Assembly: GCF_016744175.1 (NCBI RefSeq)
Contig: NZ_JADGEV010000003.1
Coordinates: 86,306-150,305 of the forward strand
Reading direction: 5' to 3'
DNA from: Neptunomonas sp.
GTDB taxonomy: Bacteria; Pseudomonadota; Gammaproteobacteria; Pseudomonadales; Balneatricaceae
Length of the DNA: 64,000 nt
The notes beneath the pieces were generated by a model. It was not told the DNA's origin and ran no database searches. It saw nothing but the letters and a program-made list of their open reading frames with translations. Within the stretch, counting starts at the first letter, position 1; the number at the start of each line of letters is the position of its first letter. Positions 55,585 to 64,000 of the stretch are shown in pieces. The position numbers were made by a program, and so were the translations under genes.

Positions 55585-57021
55585 ATGCGTGATTTACAGA
55601 AATTTTACATAGATGGTCAATGGCTTGAACCACAGGGACAAGCGACGTTATCGGTTATTAATCCAGCAACAGAAGAAGCTATTGCCAATATTCGACTTGG
55701 CAATAAAGTGGATGTTGACGTTGCGGTTGCTGCTGCACAAAAAGCCTTTCCAGACTACAGCCAAAGCAGTCGAGAAGAGCGCATTGCGCTATTAGAAAGT
55801 ATTATCGCGGTGTATAAAAAGCACAGTGAAGCATTGGCAGAAGCAATTACCAGCGAGATGGGCGCACCTGACCAATTAGCACGAAAAGCGCAAGTGGCTG
55901 CTGGGTTAGGGCATTTCTTTGTGGCCTTAAAAGTGCTTAAAGAATATCAATTTAGTGAAATGGTTGGCACAACGAATGTAGTGAAAGAACCCATTGGTGT
56001 ATGCGCTTTAATCACACCATGGAACTGGCCGCTAAACCAGATCGCTTGTAAAGTCGCACCTGCTTTAGCAACCGGCTGCACCATGGTATTAAAGCCAAGT
56101 GAAGTTGCACCACTTTCTGCCCATATTTTTGCTGACATTATGCATGAAGCTGGAGTTCCTGCAGGCGTCTTTAATTTGGTCGATGGTGATGGTGTCGGTG
56201 TAGGAACAGCCCTCACTCATCATGCTGATGTCGATATGGTCTCTTTTACGGGTTCAACACGAGCAGGTACCTTGGTATCTAAAGCCGCAGCTGAAACAGT
56301 GAAGCGAGTATCGTTAGAGCTAGGCGGCAAGTCAGCCAATATTATTTTAGATGATGCTGATTTGGATAAAGCCGTTAGCCGTGGTGTTAAAAGCGTTATG
56401 AGTAACAGCGGACAATCCTGCAATGCCTTAACACGTATGCTAGTTCCAGCGAATAAGATGGATGAAACTATTGAGATTGCTCGTCGCACTGGAGAATCTA
56501 TTATTGCTGGCGATCCAAACGATAGTACGACAACCATTGGCCCTGTTGTCAGTGATGTTCAGTGGAGAAAAATACAAGAATTGATCGGTAAAGGTGTTTC
56601 TGAGGGTGCGCAGCTAGTATGTGGAGGCCCAGGAAAGCCAGAAGGTTTGGAGCGTGGTTATTATGTGAAACCAACCATTTTTGCTCATGTAACTAATAAT
56701 ATGACCATTGCTCGTGAAGAGGTATTTGGGCCGGTTTTGAGTATCATTGCTTATCAAGATGAGGCTGAAGCCATTGCTATTGCCAACGACTCGCCATATG
56801 GCTTGTCAGGTAGTGTTTGGTCTGCAGATGTAGATAGAGCTCGCTCCGTTGCCGCTCGCTTACGTACAGGAATGGTACATATCAATGGCGCAACGGCGGA
56901 TGCTAAAGCTCCTTTTGGTGGTTACAAGCAGTCGGGTATTGGTCGTGAGTGGGGCGCTTACGGATTAGAAGAGTTCCTCGAAACCAAAGCACTGTTTGGT
57001 TATGAGGTTGCCCCTAAGTAG
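55585..57021 (+). CDS. NAD-dependent aldehyde dehydrogenase
   Basis: 478 residues with PWNWPL, SFTGSTRAG, the general-base Glu in LELGGKSA and the catalytic Cys in NSGQSCNALTRM; C-terminal PFGGYKQSGIGREWG. GAAGGACAGG lies upstream of the ATG. A terminator follows the stop. It is a separate unit from the two dehydrogenases of the amine locus. Substrate not predictable. Confidence 0.9.
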   Translation: MRDLQKFYIDGQWLEPQGQATLSVINPATEEAIANIRLGNKVDVDVAVAAAQKAFPDYSQSSREERIALLESIIAVYKKHSEALAEAITSEMGAPDQLARKAQVAAGLGHFFVALKVLKEYQFSEMVGTTNVVKEPIGVCALITPWNWPLNQIACKVAPALATGCTMVLKPSEVAPLSAHIFADIMHEAGVPAGVFNLVDGDGVGVGTALTHHADVDMVSFTGSTRAGTLVSKAAAETVKRVSLELGGKSANIILDDADLDKAVSRGVKSVMSNSGQSCNALTRMLVPANKMDETIEIARRTGESIIAGDPNDSTTTIGPVVSDVQWRKIQELIGKGVSEGAQLVCGGPGKPEGLERGYYVKPTIFAHVTNNMTIAREEVFGPVLSIIAYQDEAEAIAIANDSPYGLSGSVWSADVDRARSVAARLRTGMVHINGATADAKAPFGGYKQSGIGREWGAYGLEEFLETKALFGYEVAPK

Positions 57022-57031
57022 TGTTTTATTA

Positions 57032-57066
57032 AAGCCTGTCAATAGTGCTGGCAGGCTTCTTTTCTT
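57032..57066 (+). terminator. Rho-independent terminator after the aldehyde dehydrogenase
   Basis: AAGCCTG pairs with CAGGCTT around a 13-nt loop; CTTTTCTTTTTG follows. Confidence 0.8.
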
Positions 57067-57115
57067 TTTGAATTCTATTACCATAGCGGTCTCTGATAAA
57101 CGGACACCACTCCAG

Positions 57116-58324
57116 ATGCTAGCACCCCTCGAACGCTACTATAAACAACTCGAGCAGCAAGGCTTTGTCGTTGATACAGCGCAACAGCATGCAGTTGAGC
57201 AGTTAGATCATCTTTATGTTCAGTTGCAACAGCCAAAGCAGCCTTGGAAAGGAAAACTTAGCTTAGCGACTAAAGAGCCAATTAAGGGGTTGTACCTTTG
57301 GGGAGATGTGGGTCGCGGTAAGACTTTTCTGATGGATCTGTTTTATGAAAGTTTGCCTGATGAGCGTAAATTACGTTTGCATTTTCACCGGTTTATGGCA
57401 CGTATACATAAAGAACTGAATACTGAATCTGGACATGCAGACCCTTTAAAATTGATTGCCAAGCGCCTAGCGAAAGAATGCAAGGTGCTATGCTTCGATG
57501 AGTTTTTCGTTTCAGATATCGGTGATGCAATGATTCTGGGACGGTTGTTTACGGCTCTTTTTGAAAATGGATTAATTCTAGTTGCTACATCAAATATTCC
57601 TATCGAACGCTTGTACTGGAATGGTTTGCAACGGCAACGGTTTGAGCCTGCGATTCAGTTGTTACTACAGCAAACTGAAGAGATTCACTTAAATGGAGAT
57701 GAAGACCATCGGCTTCGTCACTTGCAGCATCAACAGACCTATTTTTTATCATCAGAGACTCAATTTAAAATCTTGTTCCAGGAATTGACCGAACCGCCTA
57801 CGGAGCAAACTGTCGCATCAACGACTATTCAAGAAAATTTTCAGGAAGATATTCCATCTACACCTGCATTGCTGGTATGCAAGAGACCGATTGATGTTAT
57901 TGAGTTAAGTTCCCATGTTGTATGGTTCAACTTTGATGCACTCTGTAATGGCCCCCGTTCACCGCTTGACTACATAGAGCTAGCCAGTCGTTTTAGTAGT
58001 ATTTTGGTAAGTGGTATTCCCCTCTTAGGAGGAGAGTGTCGTGGCTGGATTAAAGCACGTGGTACTGAAGATGGGAGTTTTGAGACAACCGAAACGGGTG
58101 AACGAAAGCTTTCTTATGCCCGCCAAGATGATCCCGCCAGACGTTTTATTAGTTTGGTCGATGAGCTTTATGATCGTCGAGTAAATTTGTATTTATCAGC
58201 CGATGTTCCATTGGAATACCTCTATAGCGGCGGGTCACTTAGCTTTGAATTTAAGCGTACGTATAGCCGTCTAGTTGAAATGCAATCTATGGAATACCTG
58301 ACTTCTGTACATCAAAAAGACTGA
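57116..58324 (+). CDS. zapE: ZapE / AFG1-like ATPase
   Basis: 402 residues from ATG 57116 (MLAPLERYYKQLEQQGF, the usual family start). The frame is open back to 56996 inside the preceding gene and across its terminator, so that start is unlikely. Walker A is GDVGRGKT and Walker B CFDEFFVSD; the family block DLFYESLPDERKLRLHFHRFM follows Walker A. In E. coli ZapE affects the Z-ring, notably at low oxygen or high temperature. Confidence 0.9.
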   Translation: MLAPLERYYKQLEQQGFVVDTAQQHAVEQLDHLYVQLQQPKQPWKGKLSLATKEPIKGLYLWGDVGRGKTFLMDLFYESLPDERKLRLHFHRFMARIHKELNTESGHADPLKLIAKRLAKECKVLCFDEFFVSDIGDAMILGRLFTALFENGLILVATSNIPIERLYWNGLQRQRFEPAIQLLLQQTEEIHLNGDEDHRLRHLQHQQTYFLSSETQFKILFQELTEPPTEQTVASTTIQENFQEDIPSTPALLVCKRPIDVIELSSHVVWFNFDALCNGPRSPLDYIELASRFSSILVSGIPLLGGECRGWIKARGTEDGSFETTETGERKLSYARQDDPARRFISLVDELYDRRVNLYLSADVPLEYLYSGGSLSFEFKRTYSRLVEMQSMEYLTSVHQKD

Positions 58325-58366
58325 ATATATAAATCTGATGAAGCACGACTTCATCTGTTTTTTTGC

Positions 58367-58380
58367 TTGATGACTATCAA
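58367..58380 (+). promoter_or_regulatory. perfect FNR box upstream of ubiU
   Basis: TTGAT-GACT-ATCAA matches the FNR consensus fully. Centred at 58373.5, it predicts a start near 58415, about 25 nt before the ubiU GTG. A poor -10 (TAGGCT, 58403-58408) fits an activator-dependent promoter. Confidence 0.85.
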
Positions 58381-58439
58381 GTACATCCCTCGTTGCCGTT
58401 GTTAGGCTAGCGTCTCTGAAACATGTTGGAGGTGCGATC

Positions 58440-59435
58440 GTGGAGTTGGTTTGTCCTGCGGGAAGTTATCCTGCCTTAAAAGCAGCGGTTGATAACGGTG
58501 CTAGTGCTGTTTACTTTGGCTTTAAAGATGCGACCAATGCTCGCCATTTTGCAGGTCTTAATTTTGACCGACGTAAGGCTGAGAAGGGCATAGATTACGC
58601 CCGCAATCATGGTGTGAAAGTATTGTGTGCTGTAAATACCTACCCACAGCCTTCTGGTTGGAAAGCATGGCAGGGAGCTGTTGATCTTGCCGCTGATATG
58701 GGAGTTGATGCTTTAATAGCAGCCGATATGGGTGTGCTAGGCTACGCATCAGATACGCATTCTGCTCTTAATTTGCATCTCTCTGTTCAAGGTTCGGCGA
58801 CTAATTATGAAGCGCTGGCTTATTACCAACAGCAGTTTGGCATTAAACGTGCCGTATTACCGCGCGTGTTGTCATTAGCTCAAGTTGAACATTTGGCGCT
58901 GCACAGTCCGGTTGAATTGGAAGTCTTTGCCTTCGGCAGCCTTTGCATCATGGTTGAGGGACGTTGTTACCTTTCTTCGTATATCACAGATGAATCTCCT
59001 AATACTTGTGGCGCGTGTTCCCCGGCAAAAGCCGTGCGATGGCAGGAGACTGCATCCGGTCTTGAATCCCGTTTAAATGATGTTCTCATTGATCGCTACA
59101 AAACAGATGAAAAAGCAGGATATCCAACATTATGTAAAGGGCGCTTTGAGGTGGAAGGTTCGATTTATCACGCGATGGAAGAGCCTACTAGTTTAAACAC
59201 TTTGAATTTGATTCCTGAACTAAAACGTATGGGCATTAAAGCATTAAAAATTGAGGGACGTCAGAGAAGCCCCGCGTATGTTGCTAAGGTTGTGCGCATT
59301 TGGCGAGAAGCTCTTGATACGGCTGCTCGTAATCCTGATCGCTTTGATATTAATCCTGAGTGGAATGAAGGCCTGCTGGAACTCTCTGAGGGCTCAACAA
59401 CGACCATCGGTGCTTATCACCGCAGCTGGCAGTAA
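58440..59435 (+). CDS. ubiU: UbiU, O2-independent ubiquinone hydroxylation (U32 family)
   Basis: 331 residues from a GTG start (GGAGGTGCGATC upstream). It begins [21 protein letters not shown] as UbiU does. Cys169, Cys176, Cys193 and Cys232 match the 4Fe-4S ligands known for E. coli UbiU in both type and numbering. It pairs with UbiV in an oxygen-independent hydroxylase that uses prephenate as oxygen donor. ubiV begins 10 nt later. Confidence 0.94.
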   Translation: MELVCPAGSYPALKAAVDNGASAVYFGFKDATNARHFAGLNFDRRKAEKGIDYARNHGVKVLCAVNTYPQPSGWKAWQGAVDLAADMGVDALIAADMGVLGYASDTHSALNLHLSVQGSATNYEALAYYQQQFGIKRAVLPRVLSLAQVEHLALHSPVELEVFAFGSLCIMVEGRCYLSSYITDESPNTCGACSPAKAVRWQETASGLESRLNDVLIDRYKTDEKAGYPTLCKGRFEVEGSIYHAMEEPTSLNTLNLIPELKRMGIKALKIEGRQRSPAYVAKVVRIWREALDTAARNPDRFDINPEWNEGLLELSEGSTTTIGAYHRSWQ

Positions 59436-59445
59436 CGGGGATAGC

Positions 59446-60384
59446 ATGATGAATCAGCTTGTTAATAAACAAGAACGCCAACAAGTAGACAAAGAAATGA
59501 AACTTTCATTGGGGCCAATGTTATATTTTTGGCCGAAACAAGATGTATTTAATTTTTATGCTGAAATGGCAGAACTATCACTTGATACTATCTATTTGGG
59601 TGAAACGGTTTGTTCTAAAAGGCGTGAGTTAAAGCTGTCTGATTGGTTAGAGGTGGCGCAGGATCTAACGAAGTGCGGTAAAAAAGTAGTGCTTTCAACA
59701 TTGGCTTTACTTGAGGCTGAATCAGAACTGAAAATGCTACGGCGGATCTGTAACAATGGTGATCTGATGGTAGAAGCTAATGACATGGCTGCAGTGCAGT
59801 TATTAAGCCAGCAAGGTATCCCTTTCGTAACAGGCCCTTCTATTAATGTTTATAATTTAGCTGTTTTAAAACAACTATATAGCAGTGGTATGCGTCGCTG
59901 GGTTATGCCCGTTGAGCTCGGAGCGCAAACCCTGGATGATTTGTTGCAACAAGCCAATGATGATGGTGGATTTTCTGAGCTGGAAACAGAAGTATTTGCT
60001 TATGGTTGCTTGCCTCTGGCGTATGCGGCACGTTGTTTTACCGCACGATACAAGAATCTACCTAAAGATAACTGTAATTTCTGTTGTATAGAATATCCTG
60101 ATGGTATTTCTATGAAGTCACAGGAAGATGATAATCTTTTCGTTATCAATGGAGTTCAGACATTATCGGGAGAGCACTATAATCTCGAGAATGAGTTACA
60201 ACGGATGCGAGAGATTGGTGTGGACTTAGTGCGTCTTAGTCCTCAGCGTGAAGGCATGACTAACGTTGTTAAGCGTTTTGCCGAGCGTCTACTTGAGCCT
60301 TCATCAACGAGTATTCCTTTGTTGAATAAGTCACAGTGTAATGGTTATTGGTATGGCGAGCCTGGTATGAAGTGGGTAGATTAG
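59446..60384 (+). CDS. ubiV: UbiV, O2-independent ubiquinone hydroxylation (U32 family)
   Basis: 312 residues from ATG 59446, which has GGGG 6 nt upstream. Starting instead at ATG 59497 gives 295 residues and places the cluster cysteines at 39, 180, 193 and 197, exactly the E. coli numbering, but no ribosome site precedes it; a 17-residue N-terminal extension is therefore likely. The cysteines occur in [17 protein letters not shown] and DNCNFCC. It is cotranscribed with ubiU under the FNR box. Confidence 0.92.
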   Translation: MMNQLVNKQERQQVDKEMKLSLGPMLYFWPKQDVFNFYAEMAELSLDTIYLGETVCSKRRELKLSDWLEVAQDLTKCGKKVVLSTLALLEAESELKMLRRICNNGDLMVEANDMAAVQLLSQQGIPFVTGPSINVYNLAVLKQLYSSGMRRWVMPVELGAQTLDDLLQQANDDGGFSELETEVFAYGCLPLAYAARCFTARYKNLPKDNCNFCCIEYPDGISMKSQEDDNLFVINGVQTLSGEHYNLENELQRMREIGVDLVRLSPQREGMTNVVKRFAERLLEPSSTSIPLLNKSQCNGYWYGEPGMKWVD

Positions 60385-60427
60385 CCCTGTTCAGGTAGGC
60401 CTTGGCCAAGTGATGTAGTTAAGGTAG

Positions 60428-60464
60428 CAGGAATAAGTAGAAATATAACAAGTGCTTATTCCTG
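60428..60464. terminator. bidirectional hairpin between ubiV and ubiT
   Basis: CAGGAATAAG (60428-60437) and CTTATTCCTG (60455-60464) are perfect complements around a 17-nt loop, between convergent genes. Confidence 0.6.
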
Positions 60465-60470
60465 TTAGTG

Positions 60471-60971
60471 TTACTTCGTGGCGCGCTGTGCAAATTGAAT
60501 GCTACGTTGGAACAATGTCGGCATCTCACTCCAATCAACGCTATCCATTAGGTTTTTAATGGCTAACCCAAGCTCAGTATTACCCTCGATGACTAATTTT
60601 CGTTGAAAGAATAAAGTATCAGGATCAACTTCTTGAGACGCCATTTCAATGAAGTCGACAGCATCCCCTCTAATCCATGCGTCAGGTTGCTGAGCTGGCA
60701 ATACGATAAGCTCCTCATCTTGGCAGGTAAAAGCAACCTGAATGCCTAAATCTCTTACTTCTAATCCTAGTTCTTGCCCTTCGAGAAAATAGAACTCATC
60801 ATCCTGAAGTTGTTCTTTGAATAAATAATTTAAAAGTTGTTCTGCTACTTTTTTCCTAAAGATAAAAGGTAGCTTCGGTTCGCTAAATTGAATGATTTTA
60901 GCAAAATTTGGTGTTGGTAAGGTTTTTAGCAGCCGAGATGGCACTAGGTTAGGCAGGGTGAAAGAGGTCAT
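60471..60971 (-). CDS. ubiT: UbiT, SCP2-domain accessory protein of anaerobic ubiquinone synthesis
   Basis: 166 residues from ATG 60971, preceded by AAGGAG. An upstream in-frame ATG at 61037 is rejected because it lies in the FNR box. The protein is an SCP2-like lipid-binding fold (FIFRKKVAEQLLNYLF, DEFYFLEGQELGLEVRDLGIQV, LVIEGNTELGLAIKNLMDSVDW) that carries ubiquinone intermediates. It is convergent with ubiUV here. Confidence 0.88.
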   Translation of the reverse strand: MTSFTLPNLVPSRLLKTLPTPNFAKIIQFSEPKLPFIFRKKVAEQLLNYLFKEQLQDDEFYFLEGQELGLEVRDLGIQVAFTCQDEELIVLPAQQPDAWIRGDAVDFIEMASQEVDPDTLFFQRKLVIEGNTELGLAIKNLMDSVDWSEMPTLFQRSIQFAQRATK

Positions 60972-60992
60972 TAGGGGCTCCTTAATCGATAT

Positions 60993-61037
60993 TTTATAGT
61001 AGAGGAAAGCTCCCTTTTCCCCTTTGATATCTATCAA
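60993..61037 (-). promoter_or_regulatory. FNR-dependent promoter of ubiT
   Basis: A perfect FNR box, TTGAT-AGAT-ATCAA on the minus strand (61024-61037), and a TATAAA -10 element (60993-60998) have class II spacing (box centre about 43 nt from the expected start). It lies between nemA and ubiT. Confidence 0.85.
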
Positions 61038-61061
61038 GTCGCGGCGTTTACTTTTAATGTG

Positions 61062-62171
61062 TTACATATTTGCCGCCGTATAATTTGTATAGTCGGTATA
61101 GCCCTTCTCATCACCACCAAACAGTGTGCTTGCGCCAGATATATCATCTAATGGCCAATGGTTTGCAAAACGTTCGGGCAAATCTGGGTTGGCAATAAAC
61201 TTTCGCCCGAAAGCAATGCCGTCTGCTAGCCCTTTTTCTATTAGCTTAGCGCCAGATTCAGCAGTGTAGTTTCCTGCTACGATGATTGTGCCATCAAAGG
61301 CTGCTCGTAAATCGTGGCGAAACCGGTCAGGAACAACCGGCGCATCATCCCAGTCGGCTTCAGATAAATGAATATAGGCAACACCGAGCTGCTTTAGTTG
61401 TCTGGCAACGGCGAGAATGGCATCTGTCGTTTCTTCATCTTGCATTCCGCGCTGAGTAATAAAAGGTGCTAAGCGAATACCAACTTTATCAGCGCCGATA
61501 GCAGTGCACACGGCCTCAATTACATCCATGGCAAAGCGAATACGATTATCAATACTGCCGCCAAATTCATCATCTCTATGGTTGGAGCTGCGTCGTAAAA
61601 ACTGATCGATCAGATAACCGTTACCACCGTGAATTTCTATCCCATCAAACCCTGCTAACATCGCGTTTTTTGCAGCTTGCTGGTAATCCTCCACAATAGA
61701 TTTGATTTCTGCATGCTTAAGTTCTCTAGGTGTTGGGCAATCAAGCATTCTGCCTTCGCCATCTTCCCCCACAATCCAAACTTGTGCATCAGGAGCAATG
61801 GCAGAAGGAGCGACAGGGAGACCATCTTCATGAAATACCGCATGTGACATTCTTCCGACATGCCAGAGCTGTGAGAAAATTTTACCCTGAGCTGCATGGA
61901 CCTTACGGGTAACTTTTTGCCAGCCAAAAATCTGTTCTTTTGTATAAATTCCTGGAGTAAAAGAGTATCCCTTACCTTGTGCCGATATTTGCGTGGCTTC
62001 ACTAATAATTAAGCCCGCACTGGCGCGTTGAGCATAGTAATCAGCCATTAGCTCTGTTGGAATATCACCGGGTTGAGCTGTTCGTGAGCGTGTCATGGGG
62101 GCCATTAGTACTCGGTTAGTAATACTAATAGAGCCAATTTTATGTGATGTAAATAAAGCGCTGGTTTTCAT
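61062..62171 (-). CDS. nemA: Alkene reductase, old yellow enzyme family
   Basis: 369 residues of the N-ethylmaleimide-reductase/OYE group: an FMN-dependent TIM barrel with NRVLMAPMTRSR, the substrate-binding HGGNGYLIDQFLRRSSN block and the phosphate-binding GNYTAESGAKLIEKGLADGIAFGRKFIANPDLP. It reduces activated C=C bonds with NAD(P)H. It is 26 nt downstream of the VOC gene, and that operon is divergent from a LysR gene. Confidence 0.92.
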   Translation of the reverse strand: MKTSALFTSHKIGSISITNRVLMAPMTRSRTAQPGDIPTELMADYYAQRASAGLIISEATQISAQGKGYSFTPGIYTKEQIFGWQKVTRKVHAAQGKIFSQLWHVGRMSHAVFHEDGLPVAPSAIAPDAQVWIVGEDGEGRMLDCPTPRELKHAEIKSIVEDYQQAAKNAMLAGFDGIEIHGGNGYLIDQFLRRSSNHRDDEFGGSIDNRIRFAMDVIEAVCTAIGADKVGIRLAPFITQRGMQDEETTDAILAVARQLKQLGVAYIHLSEADWDDAPVVPDRFRHDLRAAFDGTIIVAGNYTAESGAKLIEKGLADGIAFGRKFIANPDLPERFANHWPLDDISGASTLFGGDEKGYTDYTNYTAANM

Positions 62172-62197
62172 GTTATCCCCTAATAAAGTGCTGGGTG

Positions 62198-62647
62198 TTA
62201 GTGAGAAGGTTTAGTAAAAGGCGTTTTGATCGCTGATTTGTCTTGATTGAAAAGGATCTCAAGAAGTAATCCTTCTGGTCCTATAACAAAAACTTGATGC
62301 TCACCAGAGACGGGAACGCTGCGCTCAAAGTAAGCGGTAGCGTTATTTTTTAGGCGTAAAATTAAAGAGGTGTAATCGTCTCCCTGAAAAGCAATATGGT
62401 CGACGATTCCTTGTTGTGATGAAGCGCTGCGTTTTCCTAGGTATTGCTCTTGTGCTTTATGTGCCGAGCTATCAAGCCCTTCATCGTTAAGAGCCAGGTG
62501 AATTAATGGCTGATTCTCGCTGTATAGCCAAGCTCCCGGAAATGGAAATGCAGGGCGAGAGCCTTCTTCAAGTTTCAGTGTTTCAGTGAAAAAATTAATC
62601 ATTTGGTACAGGTCTTGGACGCGTAGCAATATATGGTCATGTCTCAT
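62198..62647 (-). CDS. VOC (glyoxalase/bleomycin-resistance) family protein
   Basis: 149 residues from ATG 62647 (AGGAGG 7 nt upstream); an ATG at 62665 would overlap that site. Pattern: HDHILLRVQDLYQMINFFTETLKL at the N-terminus, a metal-site His in VDHIAFQGDD and GPEGLLLEILF near the end, typical of the paired beta-alpha-beta-beta-beta fold. It is cotranscribed with nemA, possibly in electrophile detoxification. Confidence 0.83.
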   Translation of the reverse strand: MRHDHILLRVQDLYQMINFFTETLKLEEGSRPAFPFPGAWLYSENQPLIHLALNDEGLDSSAHKAQEQYLGKRSASSQQGIVDHIAFQGDDYTSLILRLKNNATAYFERSVPVSGEHQVFVIGPEGLLLEILFNQDKSAIKTPFTKPSH

Positions 62648-62748
62648 TACAGGCCTCCTATTCATTGTGTTTTAAGGTTTAGGTGAACTATAAGTGTTGG
62701 TGTTTATTTTGATAATTGGTTAGTTTCTTAAAACATTGTTTAGAAAAA

Positions 62749-63672
62749 ATGAATAATATGAATAAAACTGATGACATGGCGCTCTTTGTTAGAGTTGTAA
62801 AAGAAGGCGGCTTAGCGGTTGCCGGTAGGCAGTTAGGGATATCCGCTGCGAGCATGACGGCACGCATTAAAGCCTTGGAAGATCGCTATGGAGCCCGTTT
62901 GCTTCACCGCACTACACGAAGTATTGCGTTAACCTCCGCAGGGCAGTATTTCTATGAAGCGAGTTTACGTGTGCTAGCTGAAATGGAGACATTAGAGGTA
63001 CTTCTTCAGCAGGGGAAAGGCAGCTTTTGTGGGGCGCTAAGAGTGACTGCACCGTCTGATTTTGGTCGCCAGTATGTAGCCCCTGCACTAGCCGCATTTG
63101 TAGAAGAGCATAAGGAGGTGCAGCCTTACTTATATTTATCAGACGGTATTGTTAATTTAGTAAATCAAGGCTTCGACCTGGGCGTTCGCTTTGGCAATTT
63201 ACCTGACAGTAATCTGGTTGTTCGACAATTAACTGAAAATCATCGCGTACTGTGCGCCGCTCCTGAATATTTGCGTCGCTATGGTACACCGCAGACTCCT
63301 GAGGAACTGTTGCAACATCGTTGTTTAGTGATGGAGCGTTTAGGTGAGCCGTTAAATGAATGGCGCTTTACTCAGTCAGAAGAAAATTACTTGATAAAAG
63401 TACACCCAGCGCAGATGAGCAATGATGGTGGTGTTATCCGTGAATGGGCTCTTGCTGGTGCCGGCATTGCTTTAAAATCCTGGTGGGACATAAAAAACGA
63501 TATCGAGCGAGGTGCATTAGTGAGCTTGCTGGATAGCAGTGTTAAAGGCTTTCAGGTAACCGATCATGACGAAGTAGGTTTGCAGGTGGTTTATCCGACT
63601 CGGCAATATTCTCCTTTGCAAGTTACTGCTTTTATTGATTTTTTTAAGGACTATATGATCGCACTTAAGTAG
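62749..63672 (+). CDS. LysR-family regulator divergent from the VOC-nemA operon
   Basis: 307 residues from ATG 62749; an in-frame TTG at 62716 and an ATG at 62758 are alternatives. HTH: GLAVAGRQLGISAASMTARIKALEDRYGARLLHRTTRSIALTSAG, as in the CrgA/DsdC-like group. About 100 bp separates it from the VOC start, so it probably controls that operon and itself. Confidence 0.87.
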   Translation: MNNMNKTDDMALFVRVVKEGGLAVAGRQLGISAASMTARIKALEDRYGARLLHRTTRSIALTSAGQYFYEASLRVLAEMETLEVLLQQGKGSFCGALRVTAPSDFGRQYVAPALAAFVEEHKEVQPYLYLSDGIVNLVNQGFDLGVRFGNLPDSNLVVRQLTENHRVLCAAPEYLRRYGTPQTPEELLQHRCLVMERLGEPLNEWRFTQSEENYLIKVHPAQMSNDGGVIREWALAGAGIALKSWWDIKNDIERGALVSLLDSSVKGFQVTDHDEVGLQVVYPTRQYSPLQVTAFIDFFKDYMIALK

Positions 63673-63792
63673 GGGTAGTGTTATATGAAATACTATCATG
63701 AGAATAGTGATGATAAGAATTCGTTAGCCAGTGGGTTTGTGTGGATAAGCATAACGCATGGCAGACTGTACTTAATCGCATTAGTGTCTCAC

Positions 63793-64000
63793 TTATTTTT
63801 TTGTTGCATTATCTTGATCATACTCGGTTTTCTCACTTACAAGACGAAGGGGTAAGTGCTCCATCGCTTCTTCAATGCATCGCTCGTTATTAATATCTGC
63901 GAAAACAAACGTTTGTACTTCTGTCGGCAATCTTTTACACAAAGAATAGAATTCATTCTTAACGTGCTTAAAAGGAGTACAGCTATGAATCCGCTGTTTA
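63793..64000 (-). CDS. 3' end of an unrecognised protein (5' part beyond the window)
   Basis: Reading leftwards from the window edge, 68 codons are open to a TAA at 63793-63795. The peptide (…FKHVKNEFYSLCKRLPTEVQTFV…, then AMEHLPLRLVSEK and a polar tail) has normal amino-acid texture, so it is probably a real gene end. I do not recognise the family. Confidence 0.5.
   Translation of the reverse strand, partial: KQRIHSCTPFKHVKNEFYSLCKRLPTEVQTFVFADINNERCIEEAMEHLPLRLVSEKTEYDQDNATKK

Noticed and set aside
56996..57115. Longer zapE frame overlapping the aldehyde dehydrogenase end
   Set aside because: It would read through the dehydrogenase terminator; family members start at the MLAPLERY-like position.
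60972..61037. Longer UbiT reading frame beginning MIDIKG
   Set aside because: Its ATG overlaps the perfect FNR box and the extra residues lie across the promoter; ATG 60971 has a proper AAGGAG site.
63685..63855. Plus-strand 56-codon ORF with one hydrophobic helix (MKYYHENSDD...)
   Set aside because: Its hydrophobic end is the complement of the minus-strand coding tail at 63793-64000, which looks more like real protein; a genuine small membrane protein cannot be wholly excluded.

Overview
The window looks like chromosomal DNA of a marine gammaproteobacterium. Core genes of O2-independent ubiquinone synthesis (ubiU, ubiV, ubiT), a csiD-lhgO glutarate module, rarD, zapE, Fur- and FNR-type sites and a moderate GC content point to an Oceanospirillales-like organism (Neptunomonas/Amphritea/Marinobacterium type). 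That placement is inference from gene content, not from a marker gene. I see no rRNA, tRNA, insertion sequence, prophage or CRISPR array.

Region 1 (1-27640) is a primary-amine oxidation locus built around two complete sets of quinohemoprotein amine dehydrogenase (QHNDH) genes. Set 1 (1702-6264) is qhpA-qhpD-qhpC-qhpB, ends in a strong terminator, and is followed by a sigma54-dependent activator, an outer-membrane porin and an aldehyde dehydrogenase. A second aldehyde dehydrogenase (1-1289, cut by the window edge) is transcribed divergently from set 1. The 412-bp gap between them carries two facing, near-consensus sigma54 promoters. Set 2 (18951-27574) is qhpA-D-C-B-F-E-G and includes the exporter, leader peptidase and flavin monooxygenase needed for maturation. 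Set 2 is divergent from an OmpR-family regulator followed by a 2118-residue hybrid kinase. A GTTACAT-type direct repeat with 10-bp period lies in front of set 2, and a sister copy lies in front of the porin. The probable flow is: amine enters through the porin, is oxidised by QHNDH in the periplasm, and the aldehyde is oxidised to the acid by the dehydrogenases.

Region 2 (27671-37593) holds a Fur-box-preceded pair (a 5-TM membrane protein and a dihaem DUF1111 protein), a large PAS-GGDEF-EAL protein, a NapH/CcoG-like polyferredoxin, a four-EF-hand exported protein with an FNR-like site, a LysR regulator and RarD.

Region 3 (37893-46800) looks like a catabolic operon: a cytoplasmic alkaline-phosphatase-superfamily phosphodiesterase, a HAD-IB phosphatase, a complete Opp/Yej-type ABC importer and a LysR regulator. 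Its substrate is unknown; I infer an organophosphate ester.

Region 4 (46943-57021) holds a flavodoxin-like reductase, the glutarate module (GntR regulator, csiD, lhgO), an AhpD-like protein divergent from a GATase-AraC regulator, two receiver-domain proteins (tandem REC; REC-HDOD) and a third aldehyde dehydrogenase.

Region 5 (57116-64000) holds zapE, ubiU-ubiV and convergent ubiT (each unit with a perfect FNR box), nemA with a VOC protein and a divergent LysR regulator, and the 3' end of an unrecognised minus-strand gene.
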